A stretch of 64,000 nt of DNA, taken from the NCBI GenBank assembly GCA_018262095.1, contig JAGTRW010000014.1:29434-93433 (forward strand). Direction: 5' to 3'. The stretch comes from Pseudomonadota bacterium. GTDB taxonomy: Bacteria; Pseudomonadota; Gammaproteobacteria; Burkholderiales; Rhodocyclaceae. A program made the translations under genes and the position numbers. The notes under the pieces were generated by a model. It did not search any database and was not told the DNA's origin. It worked only from the letters and a program-made list of their open reading frames with translations. Shown one piece after another: positions 20,874 to 31,967 of this stretch (the stretch's first letter is position 1; every line of letters begins with the position of its first letter).

Positions 20874-22379
20874 TCAGCGCCAGGGCAGCTTGCTGGTCAG
20901 CAGTCCGCGCAGTTCGTCGTTGAGCGCACTCGCCAGCAGCTGCGTTCGCCCGGCGATCCAGCCGCGGGTCAGCGGGTCCGGGTCGCCTTTGGGGTGCATT
21001 TCCTTGATCAGACGCGACGCCGTCACCTGATCGTTGAGCGTACCAAGCAGATCCTGAATCGTCGCCAGCGACGCCTGGTACTTGGCCAGACGCTTGCCGG
21101 GCAGCAGCGGCGCGAAAAACTCGAGCGCATAGCGCAGCTTCTTGAAAGCGATGCGCAGTTCATGGCGACGTTCGGCGTTCATCTTGCCGTGCTCGCCGGC
21201 GAGCCGCTCTATCATCTGCGCGCGTTTGCCCAGACGCCGCCGCGCGAACCTGGCAAGGTTCAAGTCCGAAGACCCGCCCTCGGCAGCGATGGTCGGCGCC
21301 TCGACGCGAAACAGCGCTGCCGAGAAAGCCAGCAGCAGCTGACTGTAATCCTTCTGCTTCAAGGCCTCGGCCGCCGACGCCTGCGCCTTGGCCTTGGTCG
21401 CTTCGCCGCGCGCGCGCAACAGCGCGAGATCGGCATCGCCCGGAAAGGCTTCCTCGAGCGGCGAGAGCGTCTCGGTCAGGAAAACATCCCAGTCGCGCGC
21501 GCTGCCCAGCCCCGCCGCCAGCTTGCGCCAGCGCGGCGAATAGACCGCAACGAAAGCCGGATTGAGCACCGGCGCGAAGAGATTGAACGCCGAGCGCAGG
21601 CGGCGGATGGCAACTCGCGCCTGATGCACGAACTCCGGGTTGCCGCCAGCGACGGCGCCCGCCTCGTTGCCTTGCAACTGCGCAAGACAGGACAAGGCGA
21701 TCGCGCGAAAGGCCTCGACCGGCGACTGAGCACGGGTCACCTGTGACGGCGGCGCCTTGAGCGGATCGGCGGCGGCACCGTCGGCCAGCGCATAACCGCG
21801 TTCGGCCTTGCTGGCGATCTCCGGGTGCAGCTGCAGGTCGGCGGCCAGCGCGATCGCCAAGTCGAAAAGCGGGTCAGGCGATGCGCCCTCGAGCAGCTCG
21901 AGCTCCAGTTCGCACAGCGCTTGCGCCGGCTGGCCGCTGGCGCTGATTTTGCCGCGGTCGAGCGCGATCTCGATGAGCGCGCCAGTATGGCTCAGCGTCC
22001 ACGCGCAGCGCGTGAAGTCGGTGGTGAATACGGCTTGCAGCTCGGACTGAAGCGATTGCAGAAACTCGCGCAGATCGGGGTCGGTGACGATGGCAAAATC
22101 GAACACGCCGGGCTGCGTCGCCGCTTCCCACTCGCTGCGTTGCGCGAGCCCGCCGGCACCCGAAGCGCCGACCTTGACGGTCATCAGCCAGAGCGCCCAG
22201 CCCTTACGCCGCAGGCGCACGGCAATGCCGCGCCGGCGCAGGTCGAAATCAGGCGTGTCATAGTAGGTATTCTGCAAGCGGTATTTTTGCGGCGCGGCGG
22301 CTGACAATAGCGGGTGCTTGACCAGGCGACGCGACTGGGCTGGCGACAAACGCAACTTGAGTTCGATTTCCTTGGCCAT
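20874..22379 (-). CDS. CYTH-CHAD domain protein (YgiF-type inorganic triphosphatase)
   Basis: The N-terminal half is a CYTH domain: the ExExK signature appears as EIELK at residues 4-8, followed by alternating Arg/Lys and acidic residues typical of the triphosphate tunnel. The C-terminal half (from about residue 215) is a CHAD domain, with HQARVAIRRLRSA as its histidine/arginine signature; CHAD domains bind polyphosphate. The architecture equals E. coli YgiF, which hydrolyses inorganic triphosphate. The gene lies between folP and glmM, with the phosphate-uptake operon just beyond. Length 501 residues; a GGGAGAG site precedes the ATG. Confidence 0.9.
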   Translation of the reverse strand: MAKEIELKLRLSPAQSRRLVKHPLLSAAAPQKYRLQNTYYDTPDFDLRRRGIAVRLRRKGWALWLMTVKVGASGAGGLAQRSEWEAATQPGVFDFAIVTDPDLREFLQSLQSELQAVFTTDFTRCAWTLSHTGALIEIALDRGKISASGQPAQALCELELELLEGASPDPLFDLAIALAADLQLHPEIASKAERGYALADGAAADPLKAPPSQVTRAQSPVEAFRAIALSCLAQLQGNEAGAVAGGNPEFVHQARVAIRRLRSAFNLFAPVLNPAFVAVYSPRWRKLAAGLGSARDWDVFLTETLSPLEEAFPGDADLALLRARGEATKAKAQASAAEALKQKDYSQLLLAFSAALFRVEAPTIAAEGGSSDLNLARFARRRLGKRAQMIERLAGEHGKMNAERRHELRIAFKKLRYALEFFAPLLPGKRLAKYQASLATIQDLLGTLNDQVTASRLIKEMHPKGDPDPLTRGWIAGRTQLLASALNDELRGLLTSKLPWR

Positions 22380-22438
22380 TTTCTCTCCCTGTTGCTTTTT
22401 CTCAAGCGCACTGACCGGCTGCTCGAGCCGACGCGACG

Positions 22439-23260
22439 TCAGTCGCCGACCACCGCCTGCCAGACCCGCAGAGCGTCGCAGGTTTCGCGCACATCATGCA
22501 CGCGCACGATGGCGGCGCCGCGCTCAACCGCCAGCAAGGCGACAGCGATGCTCGCCGCCAGACGCTCGCCGACCGGACGGCCGGTAATCGCCGCCAGCAT
22601 CGATTTGCGCGACATGCCGACGAGCAGCGGCAAGCCGTCGATCGCGAAACGATCGAGATGACGCAGCATCGACAGATTGTGCTCCAGCGTCTTGCCGAAG
22701 CCAAAACCGGGATCGAGCAGCAAACGCTCGCGCGCAATTCCGCCGGCCAGCGCCGCGCTCACGCGCGCTTCCAGAAATGCGCGAACTTCGCCGACCACGT
22801 CAGTGTAGTCCGGCTGCTGCTGCATGGTCAGCGGCTGCCCCTGCATGTGCATCAGGCAAAGCGCGCAATCGCTGCCGGCGACCGCTTCAATCGCGCCGGG
22901 CATGCGCAGCGCGCAGATGTCGTTGATCATCGATGCACCGTGGTCGATCGCAGCACGCATCACCTCGGGCTTGTAGGTATCGACCGAAATCGGCACGCCG
23001 CAGTCGGCCAGGCCAGCGAGCACCGGCAGCAGACGCGCGAGTTCGTCTTCAAGCGAGGTCGGTATGGCGCCAGGGCGCGACGATTCGGCGCCGAGGTCGA
23101 GCAGGTCGGCGCCGGCGTCGATCTGCCGCCTGGCGTGCGCGATCGCGCGCTGCGCATCGCTCGCCAGACCGTCACCGGAGAACGAATCCGGCGTCAGGTT
23201 GACGATCCCCATGACCAGCGGGCGACTTTGCGCAAGCTCAAATTTTCCGCAACGAAGCAT
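22439..23260 (-). CDS. folP: dihydropteroate synthase
   Basis: Condenses pterin pyrophosphate with p-aminobenzoate in folate synthesis; the target of sulfonamides. I use ATG 23260 (MLRCGKFELAQSRPLVMGIVN), 273 residues; GTG and TTG codons lie 9-12 bases upstream in frame. Motifs: VMGIVNLTPDSFSGDG, DLGAESSRPGA, LLDPGFGFGKT and VGMSRKSM. A strong terminator lies just upstream, so the start codon is only about 11 bases beyond the terminator T-run (see findings). Confidence 0.95.
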   Translation of the reverse strand: MLRCGKFELAQSRPLVMGIVNLTPDSFSGDGLASDAQRAIAHARRQIDAGADLLDLGAESSRPGAIPTSLEDELARLLPVLAGLADCGVPISVDTYKPEVMRAAIDHGASMINDICALRMPGAIEAVAGSDCALCLMHMQGQPLTMQQQPDYTDVVGEVRAFLEARVSAALAGGIARERLLLDPGFGFGKTLEHNLSMLRHLDRFAIDGLPLLVGMSRKSMLAAITGRPVGERLAASIAVALLAVERGAAIVRVHDVRETCDALRVWQAVVGD

Positions 23261-23270
23261 TCGTAACACC

Positions 23271-23302
23271 AAAAAAAACCGGGGGAATTTGCACTCCCCC
23301 GG
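23271..23302 (-). terminator. intrinsic terminator of ftsH
   Basis: On the minus strand a seven-pair stem (CCGGGGG with CCCCCGG, arms at 23302-23296 and 23285-23279, ten-base loop) is followed by eight T residues (23278-23271). It is among the strongest terminators in the window. It begins about 15 bases after the ftsH stop. Confidence 0.88.
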
Positions 23303-23317
23303 TCGGTTTGATCAGGC

Positions 23318-25201
23318 TCAGGCCGGCGCTGCGGCACTTGGCGCCGCATCAGGCGGCGGCGTATCGGCCGGCCCCGCCGCCTTGGCTTGCGGCTGCCTTG
23401 GCGGTCGTGGCGGCAGTCCCGCCATGATGTCGTCGATCTGGTCGGCGTCGATCGTTTCAAGCTCGAGCAGCGCCGCGGTCATCGCTTCGACCTTGTCGCT
23501 GTTTTCTTCGAGCAGCTTGCGCGCCAGCGCGTATTGTTCGTCGATGATCCGGCGGATTTCGGCGTCGACCTGCTGCATCGTCGTTTCCGACATGTTCTTG
23601 TGCGTCGTCACCGAGCGCCCGAGGAAAACCTCGCCGTCGTTCTCGCCGTAGACCATCGGTCCCAGCGCATCGGACATGCCGTAGCGCGTCACCATGTCGC
23701 GCGCCATCTGCGTCGCGCGCTCAAAGTCGTTCGACGCGCCGGTGGTCATCTGGTGCATGAACAGCTCTTCGGCAATCCGCCCGCCGAACAACACCGCGAT
23801 GCGGCTCATCAGATAGACTCGGTCGTAGGCGTAGCGGTCTTCTTCCGGCAACTGCATGGTCAGGCCCAAGGCTCGACCGCGCGGGATGATGGTGACCTTG
23901 TGCACCGGGTCGGACTTGGGAACCAGCTTGGCGACCACCGCGTGACCCGACTCGTGATACGCCGTGTTGCGCTTTTCTTCCTCGTTCATCACCATGCTGC
24001 GGCGCTCGGCGCCCATCAGGATCTTGTCCTTGGCCTTCTCGAAGTCGTCCATGTCGACCAGGCGCTTGCCGCCGCGTGCGGCGAACAGCGCGGCTTCATT
24101 GACCAGGTTGGCGAGGTCGGCACCGGACATCCCCGGCGTACCGCGCGCCAGGATGTCGGCCTTGACGTCGGGCGACAGCGGCACCTTGCGCATGTGCACG
24201 ATCAGGATCTGTTCGCGACCGCGAATATCGGGCAGCGGAACGACGACCTGGCGGTCGAAGCGGCCCGGACGCATCAGCGCCGGATCGAGCACGTCGGGAC
24301 GGTTGGTCGCGGCGATCACGATGACGCCGGAACTGCCCTCGAAGCCGTCCATCTCGACCAGCATCTGGTTCAAAGTCTGTTCGCGCTCGTCGTTGCCGCC
24401 GCCCAGGCCGGCACCGCGCTGGCGACCGACGGCGTCAAGCTCGTCGATGAAGATGATGCACGGCGCGTGCTTCTTGGCATTTTCGAACATGTCGCGAACG
24501 CGCGCGGCACCGACGCCGACGAACATTTCGACGAAGTCGGAACCGGAGATCGAGAAGAAAGGCACTTTGGCTTCGCCGGCGATGGCTTTGGCCAGCAGCG
24601 TCTTGCCGGTACCCGGATTGCCGACCAGCAGCACGCCTTTCGGAATGCGCCCGCCGAGCTTCTGGAACTTCGACGGATCGCGCAGGAAATCGACGAGTTC
24701 GGAGACCTCTTCCTTGGCCTCGTCGCAACCCGCGACGTCGGCGAAGGTGATGCTGTTGGTCGATTCGTCGAGCAAGCGCGCCTTGCTCTTGCCGAACGAG
24801 AAGGCGCCGCCACGGCCGCCGCCCTGCATCTGGCGCATGAAGAAGACCCACACGCCGATCAAGAGCAACATCGGGAACCAGCTCACGAAGATGCTCATCA
24901 GGAACGACTGCTCTTCCTCGGGCTTGGCTTCGATCTTGACGCCGTGCTTGAGCAGATCGGAAACCATCCACAGGTCGGGCGGCGCGTACGAGGTCAACTT
25001 GCGCCCGTCGCTGGTCGTCGCCTTGAGGATGCGCCCTTCGATCACCACCTTCGAGATCGATCCCTTGCCGACTTCCTCCATGAACTGCGAGTACTCCATC
25101 GAGGACTGGGTCACCTGACGGGTATTAAACTGGTTGAATACCGTCATCAGTACCAGACCGATGACCAGCCACACCGCCAGATTCTTGAACATGTTATTCA
25201 A
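23318..25201 (-). CDS. ftsH: ATP-dependent zinc metalloprotease FtsH
   Basis: Membrane-anchored AAA+ protease that degrades misfolded membrane proteins and regulators. The 627 residues have a first helix near residues 6-24 and a second near 105-123 around a small periplasmic domain, Walker A GNPGTGKT, Walker [12 protein letters not shown], the second region of homology [20 protein letters not shown], and the zinc motif HESGH. The C-terminal tail is rich in Pro and Ala. The start is TTG 25201, read as [11 protein letters not shown], with an AGAGG site seven bases before; ATG 25192 is an alternative. Confidence 0.96.
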   Translation of the reverse strand: MNNMFKNLAVWLVIGLVLMTVFNQFNTRQVTQSSMEYSQFMEEVGKGSISKVVIEGRILKATTSDGRKLTSYAPPDLWMVSDLLKHGVKIEAKPEEEQSFLMSIFVSWFPMLLLIGVWVFFMRQMQGGGRGGAFSFGKSKARLLDESTNSITFADVAGCDEAKEEVSELVDFLRDPSKFQKLGGRIPKGVLLVGNPGTGKTLLAKAIAGEAKVPFFSISGSDFVEMFVGVGAARVRDMFENAKKHAPCIIFIDELDAVGRQRGAGLGGGNDEREQTLNQMLVEMDGFEGSSGVIVIAATNRPDVLDPALMRPGRFDRQVVVPLPDIRGREQILIVHMRKVPLSPDVKADILARGTPGMSGADLANLVNEAALFAARGGKRLVDMDDFEKAKDKILMGAERRSMVMNEEEKRNTAYHESGHAVVAKLVPKSDPVHKVTIIPRGRALGLTMQLPEEDRYAYDRVYLMSRIAVLFGGRIAEELFMHQMTTGASNDFERATQMARDMVTRYGMSDALGPMVYGENDGEVFLGRSVTTHKNMSETTMQQVDAEIRRIIDEQYALARKLLEENSDKVEAMTAALLELETIDADQIDDIMAGLPPRPPRQPQAKAAGPADTPPPDAAPSAAAPA

Positions 25202-25325
25202 TGCCTTACCTCTTCCTCGTTGCTCCCCAGGAAACTCCTGGAGGAATATGTCTTGCGGAAAAAAGCCATTCTAAACCTTCTCAAGCAGTTGCGGCACTAT
25301 CCGCCCAGCGAGACCAAGGGAAACA

Positions 25326-25946
25326 TCAGGTTTTCAACCCCTTGCCGAGCAAATACACTTCTGCGCTGCGATCGCGAGAGGCATCGGGTTTGCGCGACGA
25401 AACGGTGGTAAACACCAGCCTCATCTCGCGAACGAAGTCTTCGAAACCATAACCCTGAAACACTTTGACCAGAAACGCCCCGTCCGGCTTGAGCCAGTTG
25501 CGCGAAAACTCGAGCCCCAGTTCGGCCAGATGCATCACCCGCGCCTGATCGGAAAGGAGAATACCTGACATATTGGGGGCCATATCGGAAAGCACAAGCC
25601 CTACCTTCTGACCGGCCAGAGCTTTCTCCAGTTCCGCGAGCACCTCGTCTTCGCGAAAATCGCCCTGAATGAACTCGACGCCGTGCAAGGGGTCCATCTC
25701 GAGCAGATCGAGCGCGATGACCCGCCCCTTGCCCTGCATGCGCTTGGCAGCGACCTGCGACCAGCCGCCGGGGGTCGCGCCGAGGTCGACGACGGCCTCG
25801 CCGCTACGGATCAGGTGATCGCGGTCGTCGATTTCCATGAGCTTGAACGAAGCGCGCGAGCGATAGCCCTCGGCCTTGGCGCGTTGCACATAGGGGTCGT
25901 TGACGTGCTCGCGCAGCCACGCATTACTCGTTCGGGTTCGTTTCAT
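25326..25946 (-). CDS. rlmE: 23S rRNA 2'-O-methyltransferase RlmE
   Basis: Methylates the 2'-OH of U2552 in 23S rRNA at the A-loop, a late step of large-subunit assembly. The 206 residues show the SAM-binding motif [15 protein letters not shown] and the K-D-K-E catalytic set, including KLMEIDDRD near residue 36 and SDMAPNMSG. Also known as FtsJ or RrmJ. It lies upstream of ftsH as in many proteobacteria, and is divergent from yhbY with 44 bases between them. Confidence 0.96.
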   Translation of the reverse strand: MKRTRTSNAWLREHVNDPYVQRAKAEGYRSRASFKLMEIDDRDHLIRSGEAVVDLGATPGGWSQVAAKRMQGKGRVIALDLLEMDPLHGVEFIQGDFREDEVLAELEKALAGQKVGLVLSDMAPNMSGILLSDQARVMHLAELGLEFSRNWLKPDGAFLVKVFQGYGFEDFVREMRLVFTTVSSRKPDASRDRSAEVYLLGKGLKT

Positions 25947-25990
25947 TGGCTAAAACTCGGTAAAATGCGTTCTTTGAAAAGGTTTACTGA

Positions 25991-26347
25991 ATGCTCGATA
26001 TTACCGCCGACCAGCGACGCGCACTGCGCGCCCGTGCCCACGCCCTCAATCCTGTCGTGGCGATCAGCCAGAACGGGCTGTCCGATTCCGTGATGCAGGA
26101 AATCAGCACCAGTCTCGTCAGCCACGAACTGATCAAGATCCGCGTCTTCAACGACGACCGCGCCGTGCGCGAACAGTATCTGGCGAGCATCTGCGAACAG
26201 CTTGACGCGGCCCCGGTGCAGCACATCGGGAAGCTGCTCGTCGTCTGGCGTCCGAATCCCGACGCCAAGCCGGCGACCGCACCGCGTCGCGGTCGCGCCG
26301 AACCGCGCCGCAGCAAGCGCAGTTTTCAGGGCGGCACGCGCAGCTAA
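25991..26347 (+). CDS. yhbY: CRM-domain RNA-binding protein YhbY
   Basis: Small ribosome-associated protein with a CRM RNA-binding domain, which copurifies with pre-50S particles in E. coli. Of 118 residues, about 1-95 form the domain (LTADQRRALRARAH-like start, then NPVVAISQNGLSDSVMQEI and HELIKIRVF), ending with the GKLLVVWRPN strand. The C-terminal 20 residues are Arg/Pro-rich and probably disordered. Its position divergent from rlmE-ftsH is typical. Confidence 0.93.
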   Translation: MLDITADQRRALRARAHALNPVVAISQNGLSDSVMQEISTSLVSHELIKIRVFNDDRAVREQYLASICEQLDAAPVQHIGKLLVVWRPNPDAKPATAPRRGRAEPRRSKRSFQGGTRS

Positions 26348-26383
26348 GCCGCGCCTTTGGCAACTTTGCGGAGAACAGGACGG

Positions 26384-26409
26384 GGCTGGATTCAGGACTG
26401 GATCCAGCC
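26384..26409. terminator. hairpin at convergent yhbY / DUF4149 ends
   Basis: Arms GGCTGGAT (26384-26391) and ATCCAGCC (26402-26409) form an eight-pair stem with a ten-base loop. It reaches the stop codon of the minus-strand DUF4149 gene. No U-run follows on either strand, so the terminator role is only suggested by the convergent arrangement. Confidence 0.4.
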
Positions 26410-26870
26410 TACTTCACCGCGCGCCCGGCGCCGACCACCAGCAGCACGCCGAGCAGACTCTGCACCAAGTAGAGGATACTCGAAATACCGTGCCAGGTCG
26501 CGAAGCGGTCGCGCAGCACGCTCTCCATCACCTCGCGCGGCAGCGCTTCGGCCTTGAGCTGCGCGAGCCAGGGCTGGAGGCCGAACTGGCTGACTGCGGT
26601 GAGCGCCAACATCACCACCAGCAGCCAGAACCCCCCGCGCTTGAGCGCTCCACCGCCCAGACGCAAGAGCATCGAAAAAAGCAGATAGGCGGCGCAGACG
26701 AGCCCCACCCAGCCGATCAGCGCGAACAGCTTGCCGGCCAGCGCTCCGGCAAGTTGCCGGTCGGGCAGTGCGGAAAAAAGCGTCGGCGCGACCAGATAGC
26801 CGATCGCCCACAGGCCGCCGACCCACAGCGTCAGCGCGACGATATCAAGTGCATCGGCAAAACGACGCAT
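26409..26870 (-). CDS. DUF4149 membrane protein
   Basis: A 153-residue integral membrane protein with four predicted helices (about 8-30, 48-70, 78-98, 125-148) and the segment LDIVALTLWVGGLWAIGYLVAPTLF that marks the DUF4149 family. Function unknown. It begins three bases after the greA stop and is almost certainly in the greA operon; this pairing recurs in betaproteobacteria. Partial similarity of the helix pattern to copper-resistance D-type membrane proteins is possible, but I see no metal-binding motif. Confidence 0.85.
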   Translation of the reverse strand: MRRFADALDIVALTLWVGGLWAIGYLVAPTLFSALPDRQLAGALAGKLFALIGWVGLVCAAYLLFSMLLRLGGGALKRGGFWLLVVMLALTAVSQFGLQPWLAQLKAEALPREVMESVLRDRFATWHGISSILYLVQSLLGVLLVVGAGRAVK

Positions 26871-26873
26871 CGC

Positions 26874-27350
26874 CTACTCGTAACGCACGTCAAGCACTTC
26901 GTATTCGCGCAGACCGCCCGGCGCCTGGACCTGCGCGATATCGCCGGCGAACTTACCGATCAGCGCGCGGGCAATCGGTGAATTGACCGAGATCTTTCCG
27001 GCCTTGATGTTGGCCTCGTCTTCGCCGACGATCTGGTAGGTGACCTGCACCCCGTTGTCCTGATCCTCAAGATCGACCGTCGCGCCGAAAACACAGCGTC
27101 CGTCGGCGTCGAGCAGTTTGGGATCGATGATCTGGGCGTTCGACAGCTTGCCCTCGACCTCCTTGATGCGTCCCTCGACGAAACCCTGGCGCTCCTTGGC
27201 GGCGTCGTACTCGGCATTCTCCGAAAGATCGCCGTGCGAACGCGCTTCGGCGATCGCCGCGATCACCGTCGGCCGATCGACCGTTTTGAGTTGATGCAGT
27301 TCGACGCGCAGCGTTTCGGCGCCGTTGACGGTCAAAGGTACTTTACTCAT
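26874..27350 (-). CDS. greA: transcription elongation factor GreA
   Basis: Rescues backtracked RNA polymerase by stimulating transcript cleavage. I start at ATG 27350 ([22 protein letters not shown]), 158 residues, the usual length. The coiled-coil hairpin carries the acidic tip in [21 protein letters not shown] (D and E residues that reach the active site), followed by the globular domain ending VLDVRYE. The upstream frame ([10 protein letters not shown]) lies in the carB-greA terminator and is excluded. Confidence 0.96.
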   Translation of the reverse strand: MSKVPLTVNGAETLRVELHQLKTVDRPTVIAAIAEARSHGDLSENAEYDAAKERQGFVEGRIKEVEGKLSNAQIIDPKLLDADGRCVFGATVDLEDQDNGVQVTYQIVGEDEANIKAGKISVNSPIARALIGKFAGDIAQVQAPGGLREYEVLDVRYE

Positions 27351-27373
27351 GTCTTTATTCTCGCTAGCAAAGC

Positions 27374-27417
27374 AAAACCGCCGGCGCCGCAAAAAAAGCG
27401 GTTTGGCCGGCGGCTTT
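27374..27417. terminator. terminator between carB and greA
   Basis: An eight-pair GC stem (CCGCCGGC at 27378-27385 with GCCGGCGG at 27406-27413) has T-runs on the 3' side of both strands (TTTTGC on minus, CTTTTCG on plus). On the minus strand it lies right after carB and before greA, so greA probably has its own promoter or depends on read-through. Confidence 0.75.
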
Positions 27418-27425
27418 TCGTTTGT

Positions 27426-30632
<3,207 letters not shown>

Positions 30633-30635
30633 GAG

Positions 30636-31787
30636 TTATTTGTTCCCGCAGTCTTGCATCTGCTTGATGAACCGGTCGAAGAGGTAAGCCACGTCGTGCG
30701 GACCGGGGCTCGCTTCCGGGTGTCCCTGGAACGAGAACGCCGGGACGTCGGTGCGCGCGACGCCCTGCAACGAGCCGTCGAACAAGGACACGTGCGTCGG
30801 CCGCAAATTGCCCGGCAACGAGCCGGGATCGACGGCAAAACCGTGATTCTGACTGGTGATCAGCACCTGCTGAGTATCGAGGTCCTTGACCGGATGGTTG
30901 GCGCCGTGATGGCCAAACTTCATCTTCAAGGTCTTGGCCCCCGAGGCCAGCGCCAACAATTGGTGGCCGAGGCAGATGCCGAAGATTGGAAGCTTGCGGG
31001 CGAGCAGTTCGCGAATGGCGGTGATCGCGTAATCGCACGGCTCGGGATCGCCCGGTCCGTTCGACAGGAAAACGCCGTCGGGCTGGTACTTGAGCACTTC
31101 AGCGGCCGAGGTCTGCGCCGCAACGACGGTCACTTTGCAGCCGCGCGCAGCGAGCATGCGCAGGATGTTGCGCTTGATGCCAAAATCGTAGGCAACGACG
31201 TGAAAGCGTGGCGCTGGCGCCGCCTGATAGCCCTTGAGCGACCATTCGCCGCCGTCCCACGCGTAAGGCGAAGCAACGCTCACGACTTTGGCCAGATCCA
31301 TTCCGGCCAGCCCCGGGAACGCACGCGCCTCGCTGATGGCTTTCGCCTCGTCGAGCGCGCCGGACTCGGCGGCGACGATACAACCGGCCTGCGCACCGTT
31401 CTCGCGCAGGATGCGCGTCAGCTTGCGCGTATCAATCCCGGCGATGGCGACGACGCCATTCGCCTTGAGGTAGTCGGGCAGCGTCTGCTGCAAGCGCCAG
31501 TTCTCGGCGCGAATCGGCAGATCGCGGATGACCAGGCCGGCTGCGAAGTTGGCGCGCGACTCGAAGTCCTCCTGATTGCAACCGGTGTTGCCGATGTGCG
31601 GATAGGTCAAGGTGACAATTTGCCGGCAATAGGAAGGATCGGTGAGGATCTCCTGATAGCCGGTCATCGCCGTATTGAACACCACCTCACCGCTGGTCGT
31701 GCCGGCGGAACCGATGGCATAGCCACGAAAGAGGGTGCCATCGGCAAGGGCGAGAATGGCGGGCGGAAGCGAGGGTAGCAACGACAC
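30636..31787 (-). CDS. carA: carbamoyl phosphate synthase small chain
   Basis: Glutamine amidotransferase subunit that feeds ammonia to CarB. The 383 residues have the N-terminal CPSase domain ([39 protein letters not shown]) and the class I GATase domain with [13 protein letters not shown], where the cysteine is the nucleophile, and the [10 protein letters not shown] histidine and glutamate. The 180-base region upstream holds a strong promoter and a probable attenuator. Confidence 0.97.
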   Translation of the reverse strand: MSLLPSLPPAILALADGTLFRGYAIGSAGTTSGEVVFNTAMTGYQEILTDPSYCRQIVTLTYPHIGNTGCNQEDFESRANFAAGLVIRDLPIRAENWRLQQTLPDYLKANGVVAIAGIDTRKLTRILRENGAQAGCIVAAESGALDEAKAISEARAFPGLAGMDLAKVVSVASPYAWDGGEWSLKGYQAAPAPRFHVVAYDFGIKRNILRMLAARGCKVTVVAAQTSAAEVLKYQPDGVFLSNGPGDPEPCDYAITAIRELLARKLPIFGICLGHQLLALASGAKTLKMKFGHHGANHPVKDLDTQQVLITSQNHGFAVDPGSLPGNLRPTHVSLFDGSLQGVARTDVPAFSFQGHPEASPGPHDVAYLFDRFIKQMQDCGNK

Positions 31788-31818
31788 GTAAGACTCCTGA
31801 TCCGTAGCTTAGATACAC

Positions 31819-31848
31819 AAAAGCGGGACGAGCGCACAGCCCTCCCGC
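31819..31848 (-). promoter_or_regulatory. probable transcription attenuator in carAB leader
   Basis: Between the carA promoter and the carA start, the minus strand has a six-pair stem (GCGGGA with TCCCGC, arms 31848-31843 and 31828-31823, 14-base loop) followed by TTTTGTG. It begins about 16 bases after the predicted transcription start and ends about 30 bases before the carA ATG, a terminator-like structure inside a leader. Confidence 0.65.
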
Positions 31849-31864
31849 CTAAATACTTGAAAAC

Positions 31865-31899
31865 CTTCGGATTATACCGAAGAGCCCTGATTTCGGCAA
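31865..31899 (-). promoter_or_regulatory. carAB promoter with dyad around the -10 box
   Basis: On the minus strand TTGCCG (31899-31894) and a perfect TATAAT (31876-31871) are 17 bases apart. The -10 box is enclosed by a perfect inverted repeat, CTTCGG-TATAAT-CCGAAG. This could be an operator or could affect promoter melting. Confidence 0.75.
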
Positions 31900-31967
31900 T
31901 TTTCCTGCGAAATTGGCGCCTTCTGCCGGCGCGCTCGCCGCTTGCCATCGGCGGTCAAACAAGGCGG

